A DNA stretch of 24,910 nucleotides from Streptomyces spororaveus. Its GTDB lineage: Bacteria; Actinomycetota; Actinomycetes; Streptomycetales; Streptomycetaceae. Both the position numbers and the translations under genes were made by a program. The stretch is from NCBI RefSeq assembly GCF_016755875.1, contig NZ_BNED01000004.1, positions 1 through 24,910 on the forward strand, in the 5' to 3' direction. Of the stretch, positions 7,810 to 15,401 are shown in pieces. How positions within the stretch are numbered: position 1 is the first letter of the stretch; every line of letters starts with the position of its first letter. The notes below the pieces were generated by a model. The model did no database searches. It was not told where the DNA came from and saw only the letters and a program-made list of their open reading frames with translations.

Positions 7810-9045
7810 GTGGTAAATCAGGGATCCTTTTATGTCCTGCGGCACCGACAGTTCCGCCTTTTCGTTCTGGCTCGCCTCATCTCTATGAGTGGGTCGGCCA
7901 TGGCGCCCGTGGCGATCGCCTTCAGCGTGCTTGGGTTCGACGACCGCCCCAATTCGCTGGCGATCGTCCTGGCCAGTAACACGGTTCCCCAGCTGATCTT
8001 GTTGCTGGTGGGAGGCGTGGTCGCGGACCGGGTCTCCAGGCGGCGCCTCATCGTGCTCGGCAATCTCGTCGCAGCGGCCACTCAGATGGCGATTTGCCTG
8101 ATGGTGGCCTCGGGAACGGCTGACGTCACCCGGGTGGCGATACTCGCCGCAGTCGCGGGCGGAGCCTCGGCCATGATGCAACCGGCCATGAACGGCCTGC
8201 TGCCCCAGCTCGTCGACGGTGACCAGTTGCAGGAGGCCAACGCACTCCTGCGGCTCCCCACCAATATTGTCAGGATTGTCGCGCCCGCAGCCGGAGGAGC
8301 GCTTGTAGCTCTGATCGGACCGCAATGGACACTGGGCTGGGACGCGGCTAGCTTCGTCATCGCCGCCCTGCTGTGCAGTCGTCTAAAAATATCCGGACCA
8401 GTGAAAAGGAAGAGCTCGATCCTGCGAGATTTCCGGGAAGGATGGACGGAATTTTCATCAAGGTTCTGGCTTTGGTCTTACGTCCTTTCCGGAACGGTCG
8501 TCGTAGCCCTTTGGTTGGGCGGATATCAGCTCCTCGGGCCCGTGGTGATAAATGATCAGAAGCTGAGCGCCGCTGTTTGGGGAACGGTTCAGGGTTCGTT
8601 CGCAGTTGGACTCGTAATCGGCGGAATAGTTTCCCTCAAATGGAAGCCTGCGCGAATCATGGTCGTATGCGTGTGTGCGAACCTCCCATTGGCTATTCCG
8701 CTGGCCGCACTCGCCGTCCGTGCCCCGCTGATCCTCCTGGCCGCCGCGGCATGCCTGGCCGGCATCGGACTCGACATCGCCATCGTCTGCTGGAACACCG
8801 CCATCCAGCAGCACCTCCCGCAGGAACTGCTGGGCCGGGTGAGCTCCTTCAGCTCGATCGGAGAGCTCATGGCCGTCCCGCTGGGCTACGTGGTGGTCGG
8901 AGCAACCGCCACCTCGATGGGGACCTCCACCGTTCTGACGGCCAGTGCCATTGCGATGACCCTGGCCACCCTCGTCCTGCTTCTGGCACCCAGCGTCTGG
9001 AGAATCCGCCGCCTGCCCGCTGAGGAACCCCTCGCTGCCACGTGA
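7810..9045 (+). CDS. MFS efflux transporter
   Basis: The protein has 411 residues from GTG 7810, preceded by AGTAGGG at suitable spacing; an upstream in-frame ATG (7672) would add a 46-residue non-membrane tail, so it is rejected. About a dozen hydrophobic segments are present. The MFS loop 2-3 motif appears as GGVVADRVSRRRLIVLGN. Size and the N-terminal FYVLRHRQFRLFVLARLIS resemble macrolide-efflux-type (MefA-like) MFS proteins. It is divergently transcribed from the RiPP precursor and probably exports the mature peptide or gives self-protection; this is inference from position. A region of slightly lower GC covers 8380-8700. A decayed relative of its C-terminus occurs at 19541-19693. Confidence 0.85.
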   Translation: MVNQGSFYVLRHRQFRLFVLARLISMSGSAMAPVAIAFSVLGFDDRPNSLAIVLASNTVPQLILLLVGGVVADRVSRRRLIVLGNLVAAATQMAICLMVASGTADVTRVAILAAVAGGASAMMQPAMNGLLPQLVDGDQLQEANALLRLPTNIVRIVAPAAGGALVALIGPQWTLGWDAASFVIAALLCSRLKISGPVKRKSSILRDFREGWTEFSSRFWLWSYVLSGTVVVALWLGGYQLLGPVVINDQKLSAAVWGTVQGSFAVGLVIGGIVSLKWKPARIMVVCVCANLPLAIPLAALAVRAPLILLAAAACLAGIGLDIAIVCWNTAIQQHLPQELLGRVSSFSSIGELMAVPLGYVVVGATATSMGTSTVLTASAIAMTLATLVLLLAPSVWRIRRLPAEEPLAAT

Positions 9046-9166
9046 CCCCACAGGTCAGGGAATAGGCCCTCGGAGCTGCAGCCACCACACAGGGGACCTT
9101 CCCGCAGAGCCAGCCGACCTGCCCTGGCAACCGGGACCCGCCTGACCGGACAGCCCGGTAAGCACG

Positions 9167-9198
9167 AAGGCCCGGAACCGTCACCGGTTCCGGGCCTT
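9167..9198. terminator. Bidirectional rho-independent terminator
   Basis: A perfect 14-bp inverted repeat (9167-9180 and 9185-9198) closes a 4-nt loop and is followed by TT on the plus strand and an A-rich flank on the other. It lies between the convergent MFS and DUF6300-like genes and can serve both. Confidence 0.85.
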
Positions 9199-9210
9199 TT
9201 CACATTCCCT

Positions 9211-9561
9211 CTACAGCTCACCCCGTACCCACAGCAACCGCTCACGGTCCAGTCGCTCCTCATCGGCCTGAACCTGCTGCGCTTGGGCGAGCCATCTGTC
9301 CAGGAGCTCACCCAACCGTGCCAGGCCACCCGGACCAAACTGCTCCTGGCCCGCGAACAGGGCCAGCAGCTCGTTCACCACCGGTGGACCCTGGTCACAG
9401 ACACCGCACAGAACTGCCTCGCGAATGCCGTGAACATCCTGCCCGCTGCCGTTCTGCCAGCGGTGCGGAAAGCGGGCGGCGAGCACTGTGGAACCACCGC
9501 ACCGCGCGCAGGGAGGTGAGTCCGCCAGGACTATCTCTATCTCCCCCTCTGCCGACGTCAC
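9211..9561 (-). CDS. DUF6300-like zinc-ribbon protein
   Basis: The start is set at GTG 9561, which overlaps the dnaE stop (GTGA) and has AGGGGGTGGC just upstream; ATG 9576 is an alternative. This gives a 116-residue protein. Two Cys pairs, CARCGG and CGVCDQ, with ARFPHRW and GIREAVLC between them, suggest a small zinc-binding fold. They match the pattern of the Streptomyces DUF6300 proteins as I remember it. The C-terminal half is helical and ends in RLLWVRGEL. Function is unknown. Translational coupling to the polymerase suggests the two are made together, perhaps as polymerase-associated factors, but nothing in the sequence proves this. Confidence 0.75.
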   Translation of the reverse strand: MTSAEGEIEIVLADSPPCARCGGSTVLAARFPHRWQNGSGQDVHGIREAVLCGVCDQGPPVVNELLALFAGQEQFGPGGLARLGELLDRWLAQAQQVQADEERLDRERLLWVRGEL

Positions 9562-12500
9562 GCCACCCCCTGCCACGCGTCGGGTCCGAACGTGCCCTTG
9601 ATATCGGACGCCACGGAGGTCGGGTCGACCAGGAAGCCGAGTTCGTACACCACCGTCTTGTCCGGGGTCCGCACCCGCATGCGTACTGGGCTCTCGCCCG
9701 GGTGGGCCCTCAGGATCCGTCGCAGTTCCCGAACCGTCTTCTCGTGAATCTTGTGGGAGCGGAACGAGAGGAGCACGGGCGGCTTGCCTCCGTGCTCGGC
9801 GGAGGAGATGTCCAGTTCGGCGATCTCCTGACCGATGATGTTCATGCTCCCGTCGCGGTCCTGCGCGCGCCCGCTGACCGAGATCACGCTGTCGGGGATG
9901 AGCGCATGCCCGACGAGCTGGTAGGAGGCGGGGAAGAAACAGACCTCGATGGAGGCGTCACGGTCGGCGAGGGTGACAGCCGCCCAGGCATTGCCCTGCT
10001 TCGTCATCTTGCGGTCCACACCGGTGATCAGGCCGGCGATCTTGACCGGGCCTTCCTGGCTGGAGGCCATGATCTCCGCGATGGTCGTGTCCCGGTTACG
10101 GGACAGGATGTGGTCAGCGCCGTCCAGCGGATGCTCGGACACGTACAGACCCAGGTACTCGCGTTCGGTTGCGAGCTTCTGCTTGCGGGGCCATTCGGTC
10201 TCGGGGATGTTGAAGTCCAGGCCGAAAGCGGGAGTGTCGTCGCTGCCACCGAGTCCGGCGAACAGGTCGTCCTGACCGTAGGCCTCAGCCTTCTTGACCG
10301 GGATGATTGCGTCGATTGCGTCCTCGTGCACGGAGGACAGCCCCATGCGGGTGTGGCCGAGAGAGTCGAACGCACCGGCCTTGATCAACGACTCGACTGC
10401 CCGCTTGTTCAGCGCCCCGATCTCCGACTTGTCGAGAAAGTCGGGGAACGAGGTGTACTTCCCGTGGCTCTTGCGGGCGGCGACGATCGCTTCGATGACG
10501 CCGTCACCGACGTTCCGCACAGACTTGAGGCCGAAGCGGACGTCCTCACCGACAGCGGTGAACTCGGCCACGGACTCGTTGATGTCGGGCGAGAGTACGG
10601 TCACGCCGGACTTGCGGGCGTCGGCCAGGTAGATGCCGGCCTTGTCCTTGTCATCGCCGACGGAGGTGAGGAGCGCAGCCATGTACTCGGCGGGGAAGTT
10701 GGCCTTGAGGTAGGCGGTCCAGAAGGACACCAGGCCGTAGCCGGCGGTGTGGGACTTGTTGAAGGCGTAACCGGAGAAGGGGAGCATGACGTCCCACAGA
10801 GCCTTGATGGACTCCTCCGAGTACCCGTTGGCATTCATACCGCCGTGGAACTTGTCCCATTCGGCGGCAAGCACCTCGGGCTTCTTCTTACCCATGGCCC
10901 GGCGCAGCAGGTCGGCGCCGCCCAGGGTGTAGCCGGCCAGCTGTCGGGCGATCGCCATGATCTGCTCTTGGTAGACGAGCAGATGGAAGGTGCTGCCGAG
11001 AATCGGCTCCAGCGGATCGCGCAGCTCGGGGTGGATCGGGGCGATCTCCTGCCGGCCGTTCTTGCGGTGCGCATAGTTGGTGTGCGCGTTGGCCGCCATC
11101 GGGCCTGGGCGGTAGAGAGCGAGGGCTGCAGCGATGTCTTCGAAGCGGGTGGGTTCCATCAGCTTGAGGAGCGTCCGCATGCCGGCGCCGTCCAGCTGGA
11201 AGACGCCGAAGGTGTCACCACTCGCGAGGAGCTGGTAGGTCTTGGTGTCGTCCAGGGGGATGGTCTCGGAGGACAGGGCGATGCCGCGGTTCTCCCGGAC
11301 GTTCTCGATGGCCTGATCGATGACACCGAGGTTCCGGAGGCCGAGGAAGTCCATCTTGACCAGGCCCATCGCTTCGCACGAGGGGTAGTCGAAGCCGGTG
11401 ATCCGGACACCGTCCTTGGCCCGCATGTGCAGTGGGATGCGGTCGGTCAGGCGGGTCTTGGACAGGATCACCGCGGCGGCGTGGACACCGGTGTTCCGGA
11501 TGAGGCCCTCGACGCCGAGTGCGCCGTCGATGACCTTCTTCACGTCCGGTTCGTTCTCGTACATCGTGCGGACCTCGCCCGCCTCGCTGTAGCGAGGGTG
11601 TGAACTGTCGAACAGGCCCGTGATCGGCATGCCCTTGCCCATCACGTCCGGCGGCCATGCCTTGGTGATCCGTTCCCCATGGGCGAAGGGGTAGCCCAGG
11701 AGCCGTGAGGTGTCCTTGATGGCGTTCTTCGCCTTGAGCTTGCCGAAGGTGTTCACCATCGCGGTGTAGTCCTCGCCGTACTTCTCCACGACGTAGCGGA
11801 CCATCTGCTCGCGCTTGCGGTCGTCGAAGTCGAGGTCGACGTCCGGCGGGTTGATGCGCTCGGGGTTCAGGAAACGCTCGAACAGCAGGCCGTGCTCCAG
11901 AGGACACAGCTCGGTGATGCGGGTCGCGTAGGCCACGATCGACCCGGTGGCGGATCCTCGACCGGGGCCGACAGGGATCTTGTTGTCGCGGGCGTACTTG
12001 CAGATGTCCGCGACGACGAGGAAGTAGGAGGAGAAGCCCATCGGGCCGATGACCGTCATCTCGGTCTCGAACCGCTCCATGACGTGGTCAGGGATCGGGG
12101 AGCCGTACCGCATCTCCAGCCCCTTGATGACGTCCCGGCGCAGCCAAGACTCCTGGGTTTCGCCCTCGGGGACGTCCGGGAACTGCGGCATCTCGTCGAC
12201 TTCGTTGAAGACGTCGTCGTAGGACTCGATGCGTTCGGCGATCAGAAGTGTGTTGTCGCAGGCTTCCGGGAGCTCACTGAACAGTTCCCGCATCTGAGCC
12301 GCAGTCTTGAGGAAGTAGCCCGAACCGTTGAACTTGAAGCGGCCCGGATCGTCCTTGTTCTTGCCGACGCCGATGCACAGCAGGTTGTCGTGGGCGTCGG
12401 CGTGATCTTCCAGGACGTAGTGGGCATCGTTGGTGGCTAGCAGCGGGATCTGGAGGTCCTTGGCCAACTGCAACAGGCCGCCGCGGACGTTGCGCTCGAG

Positions 12501-13118
12501 GTCCAGGCCGTGGTCCATCAGCTCCAGGAAGTAGTTTTCCTTCCCGAAGATGTCCTGGTATGCGGCCGCGACCTCTCGTGCTTCGTCGTACTGGTTCAGC
12601 CGGAGTCTGGTCTGGATGGCTCCGGAGGGGCAGCCCGTGGTGGCGATGATCCCCTGAGAGTGCTCGGAGATCAGCTCCATGTCCATGCGCGGCTTACCCG
12701 CAGGGAACTGGCCGGTGTACGAGGCCTCCGTGGACATGAAGAAGAGGTTGCGCAGGCCTTCCACGTTCCGGGCCCACATCGTCATATGGGTGAAGCGGCC
12801 CCCTCCCGAGACGTCCTTGGAGCCTTCCCCGTCATCGGACATCGCCCGCTGGCCGCCCGGCCCCCAGAACTCCTGCTTCCTGGCCCTTCGGGAGGAGGGC
12901 GCGACGTAAGCCTCGATACCGATGATCGGCTTCACACCGTCGAAGCCCTTGGCCACCTGCTGAAACTCGTAGGCTCCGAACATGTTGCCGTGATCGCTCA
13001 TCGCGATGGCCGGCATACCCTGGCGGGCAACCTCGGCGAACATCGGCTTCAGTCTTTGGGCGCCGTCGAGCATCGAGTACTCGGTGTGGTTGTGCAGATG
13101 GACGAAGCTGTCAGTCAC
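9558..13118 (-). CDS. dnaE: DNA polymerase III alpha subunit, probable extra copy
   Basis: This 1186-residue protein starts at GTG 13118 after GGAGG. The domain order is that of replicative DnaE. A PHP domain has HLHNHTEYS (7-15) and SDHGNMFGAY (41-50). The palm has GPGRGSATGS (384-393), the catalytic Asp cluster PDVDLDFD (425-432), and KMDFLGLRNL with the third Asp near 588. These are followed by helix-hairpin-helix and OB regions (KMTKQGNAW near 1036). All key catalytic residues seem intact, so it should polymerise DNA. It clearly differs from the Streptomyces chromosomal DnaE1 sequence as I recall it (for example HNHTEYSMLDG versus HVHTQYSLLDG), so I read it as a second copy rather than the essential gene. 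Position beside a biosynthetic cluster and insertion sequences supports accessory status. It could be plasmid-borne, a mutasome partner or a resistance copy. Confidence 0.9.
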   Translation of the reverse strand: MTDSFVHLHNHTEYSMLDGAQRLKPMFAEVARQGMPAIAMSDHGNMFGAYEFQQVAKGFDGVKPIIGIEAYVAPSSRRARKQEFWGPGGQRAMSDDGEGSKDVSGGGRFTHMTMWARNVEGLRNLFFMSTEASYTGQFPAGKPRMDMELISEHSQGIIATTGCPSGAIQTRLRLNQYDEAREVAAAYQDIFGKENYFLELMDHGLDLERNVRGGLLQLAKDLQIPLLATNDAHYVLEDHADAHDNLLCIGVGKNKDDPGRFKFNGSGYFLKTAAQMRELFSELPEACDNTLLIAERIESYDDVFNEVDEMPQFPDVPEGETQESWLRRDVIKGLEMRYGSPIPDHVMERFETEMTVIGPMGFSSYFLVVADICKYARDNKIPVGPGRGSATGSIVAYATRITELCPLEHGLLFERFLNPERINPPDVDLDFDDRKREQMVRYVVEKYGEDYTAMVNTFGKLKAKNAIKDTSRLLGYPFAHGERITKAWPPDVMGKGMPITGLFDSSHPRYSEAGEVRTMYENEPDVKKVIDGALGVEGLIRNTGVHAAAVILSKTRLTDRIPLHMRAKDGVRITGFDYPSCEAMGLVKMDFLGLRNLGVIDQAIENVRENRGIALSSETIPLDDTKTYQLLASGDTFGVFQLDGAGMRTLLKLMEPTRFEDIAAALALYRPGPMAANAHTNYAHRKNGRQEIAPIHPELRDPLEPILGSTFHLLVYQEQIMAIARQLAGYTLGGADLLRRAMGKKKPEVLAAEWDKFHGGMNANGYSEESIKALWDVMLPFSGYAFNKSHTAGYGLVSFWTAYLKANFPAEYMAALLTSVGDDKDKAGIYLADARKSGVTVLSPDINESVAEFTAVGEDVRFGLKSVRNVGDGVIEAIVAARKSHGKYTSFPDFLDKSEIGALNKRAVESLIKAGAFDSLGHTRMGLSSVHEDAIDAIIPVKKAEAYGQDDLFAGLGGSDDTPAFGLDFNIPETEWPRKQKLATEREYLGLYVSEHPLDGADHILSRNRDTTIAEIMASSQEGPVKIAGLITGVDRKMTKQGNAWAAVTLADRDASIEVCFFPASYQLVGHALIPDSVISVSGRAQDRDGSMNIIGQEIAELDISSAEHGGKPPVLLSFRSHKIHEKTVRELRRILRAHPGESPVRMRVRTPDKTVVYELGFLVDPTSVASDIKGTFGPDAWQGVA

Positions 13119-13540
13119 CGGGCAGGACCTCCGCGAGCAATCTTGGGAAGTCTTCAGACTAACTGCCTACGCCATCCGAAACTCGCGCCTCACCCGCCCA
13201 GTTGAGGTGATCCCTCCGGCGTCGCACCATTTGCACTCGGACGTGTACCAGGACAACACGAGTGTCGGGACATCCGTGAGGGGTGCTCAGCAAGCCTTGC
13301 AGGCGCAGGTGCCAGCCTGTTCGGACCGGTCATGGGTGCCAGGATCAGGCGGCGTGGCCGCTGTCGTCCGTGGACGTGCTGTGCCGGTAGGGCACCGAGT
13401 GGACCGCGACCAAGCCCTGCTGAGGCCTCTCGGTCGATGAGCTGGAGCGGGGACCGGCTCTTGGACATAGCGGCCGGTTTCGGAGTTCACACCGCCCGTT
13501 CATGCCGGCGAACCTAGGTGCGCCACCCCCGTTGGTCAGC
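13119..13540. other. Intergenic stretch without a recognisable gene
   Basis: This lies upstream of dnaE. It holds the GGAGG ribosome binding site of dnaE but no convincing -35/-10 pair. ORFs on both strands have low-complexity shadow-like translations. No tRNA or clear repeat is seen. Confidence 0.5.
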
Positions 13541-14415
13541 TAGTGCTGTGATCGGGAAGGTTCGCCGGGTTGAGAACGCTGGCTCCCTCGGTGATGTCAC
13601 AGGGAGACCTGATGATGTTCCCAGCCATTCACATCTTAGGGACGAGGGAAGACATGCCATCGGCACTGGAACACCTCCAGACACTGCTCGGTGAGCCGGA
13701 GGAGGCGTGGGGCCGGCCGCGCCGAGAGGTCTGGGAGGCCTCCGAACAGCACCTCGGTGTCACGCTGCCCGCGGACTACAAGGCCTTCATGGACGTGTAC
13801 GGGCCCGGAACCCTCGACGGATACCTCCACCTCAACCGGCCAACTGGTCTCATGACCCCCGCTGAACTCGAGATCTTCTGGTCCCTGGAGGGTTGGCGCG
13901 ATGCACGAAGAGGGGCGGAAGACCTCTACCCCTTCCCCTTCCACCCCGACCCCGGTGGGCTCATCCCCTGGGGCCACGACGAGCACAGCAGCGAGTACTA
14001 CTTCCTGGCCAGCGACCCGGATCCGGGCAGCTGGGAAATCGTAGTCGGTAGCGAGTGCGCGGAATGGTACCGCACCAGCGGAAGCTTCACCGACTTCCTG
14101 ATGCGCTGCTTCGAAGGCCTCGGCCGGGCCCGTTCATGGACCGCGCCTGGCCCCGACGTGACGCCCGCTACGTTCCCTTCGCCACGTAGTGCTGTGCCCG
14201 GAAAGGGTTGCCAGGCCGGGCGGTCAAGCTGCTGTTTGCAGCGGCCTGCCGCCCCAGCGGACACCTCGTTCGCTTCGAATGCGGGCACGTTCGCGTCGTT
14301 TGAACGGCCTCCGGGCCCTGACCGGTGAGTGCCATCCCGCCCCCTGCTGGTTGGAAGTCGTCACTTCCAACCAGCACAACGAGCAACCCGGTGAACCTAT
14401 ACGGTCACAGCACTA
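13541..14415. mobile_element. TA-flanked inverted-repeat unit carrying a SMI1/KNR4 gene
   Basis: The ends 13541-13572 and 14384-14415 are inverted repeats identical at 27 of 32 positions (TAGTGCTGTGA...GGTTC.CCGGGTTG). Each terminates in TA, as expected for TA-targeting elements. A third, less similar copy of the end sequence begins at 14187 in direct orientation, so the piece 14187-14415 (229 bp) could itself be a MITE-like element. A 14-bp perfect hairpin (14345-14358 and 14363-14376) lies within it. No transposase is encoded, so the unit is non-autonomous. Whether the 875-bp or the 229-bp unit is the mobile one is open. Confidence 0.55.
13654..14328 (+). CDS. SMI1/KNR4 (SUKH) family protein
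   Basis: ATG 13654 follows GAGGGAAGAC and precedes the domain by a typical distance; ATG 13612/13615 after AGGGAGACCT is an alternative. The SUKH hallmark is seen in EQHLGVTLPADYKAFMDVYG, followed by GTLDGYLHL, GGLIPWGHDE and a C-terminal TDFLMRCFEGL. These proteins are commonly immunity factors against polymorphic toxins; no toxin partner is adjacent here. The last 57 or so residues are rich in Pro/Ser/Cys and do not look like SUKH. From about 14140 another frame reads RAWPRRDARYVPFAT and stops at 14187, exactly at an inverted-repeat end. A frameshift near 14115-14140 may therefore have replaced the natural C-terminus with read-through of the repeat. Confidence 0.7.
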   Translation: MPSALEHLQTLLGEPEEAWGRPRREVWEASEQHLGVTLPADYKAFMDVYGPGTLDGYLHLNRPTGLMTPAELEIFWSLEGWRDARRGAEDLYPFPFHPDPGGLIPWGHDEHSSEYYFLASDPDPGSWEIVVGSECAEWYRTSGSFTDFLMRCFEGLGRARSWTAPGPDVTPATFPSPRSAVPGKGCQAGRSSCCLQRPAAPADTSFASNAGTFASFERPPGPDR

Positions 14416-15398
14416 GGCAGTATCTGATGGCTCTTGCCCGGGTGGTGGATCTGTCGCCGTTCCGGGCATGAGCCGGTCATGGTGCGTCGGCATGAACTGA
14501 CGAATACCCAGCGGGAGCACATAGCCCCACTGCTCCCACAAACCGGTGCCCCAGGCGGTCGGTGGGCCGACCACCGGACCGTGGTCAACGGTGTCCTCTA
14601 CCGGACGGGGACCGGGATTCCCTGGCGTGACCTGCCCGAACGCTACGGATCCTGGCAGACCGTCTACGAACGCCACCGCCGCTGGTCGGCCGACGGGACC
14701 TGGTCGAGGATCCTGCGAGCGTTGCAGGCCGGTGCTGATGCCACCGCCCCGGACGTGGACGGCTCGTGGGCGGTCAACGTCGACTCCACCACCTGCCGGG
14801 CCCACCAACACGCGGCCGGGGCCCGGCACGCACCCCCGGCCGACCACCCCGAAAAAGGGGCGGAACGCGTGTGGACGCAGAGGGCTGAGAGGCCCTGGGA
14901 CGCTCCCGGGGCGGACTGACCAGCAAGGTCCACCTCCTGACGGACGACCGCTGCCGACCCCTGGTCTGGCTGACCTCGCCCGGCCAGCGCGGGGACAGCC
15001 CGATGTTCATCCCGCTCATGCAGGCCCTCAACGTGGCCCGCACCGGAACCGGGCGGCCCCGCACCCGACCGGACCGGGCCCGCGGCGACAAGGCGTACTC
15101 CAGCCGCGCCAACCGCGCCTACCTGCGCAAACGCGGGATCAAGGCAACGATCGCGCAGCCGGACGACCAGCGCGCCAAGCGCCGCAGGCGCGGCCGGGCC
15201 GGCGGCCGCCCACCGGCCTTCGACCGCGAGCAGTACCGCCGGCGCAACACCGTCGAACGCTGCATCGGGAAACTGAAACAGCATCGGGCCGTCGCGACTC
15301 GGTACGACAAACGCGACTACATCTTCAACGGCACCCTGGCCACAGCAGCCATCGTGATCTGGCTCCGCGACCCCATCAAAGAGCCATCAGACACTGCC
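14416..15398 (+). mobile_element. IS5-family-like insertion sequence
   Basis: This 983-bp element is bounded by inverted repeats. Including the target, 14413-14435 and 15379-15401 match at 22 of 23 positions. CTAG occurs at both ends, so the target duplication may be TA or the YTAR-type CTAG; the ambiguity arises because the repeats begin with G and end with C. It carries one transposase split between two frames. The left end abuts the right end of the SMI1-bearing repeat unit, so it inserted there secondarily. Confidence 0.85.
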
Positions 15399-15401
15399 TA
15401 G
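14479..15401 (+). pseudogene. IS5-like DDE transposase, split by -1 frameshift and a nonsense codon
   Basis: The first frame starts at ATG 14479 (MVRRHELTNTQREHIAPLLP). It contains IPWRDLPERYGSWQTVYERH and the first catalytic Asp in NVDSTTCRAHQHA. The -1 frame supplies LGRSRGGLTSKVHL, the second Asp in RGDKAYSSR and the Glu in RRRNTVERCIGKLKQ. A slippery run GAAAAAGGGG at 14851-14860 sits where a programmed -1 shift would be expected. In the -1 frame, however, TGA at 14886-14888 blocks translation before LGRSRGG. The element is therefore probably inactive as it stands, unless frame change happens downstream of that stop. The coding end overlaps the right inverted repeat. Confidence 0.8.

Noticed and set aside
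9318..11603. 761-codon plus-strand ORF opposite dnaE
   Set aside because: It is an antisense shadow caused by GC-rich codon structure; the minus strand carries intact DnaE domains across the whole interval.
14345..14376. 14-bp hairpin as a terminator for the SMI1 gene
   Set aside because: It is part of the repeat unit's internal structure and has no T-run, so it is described with that element instead.
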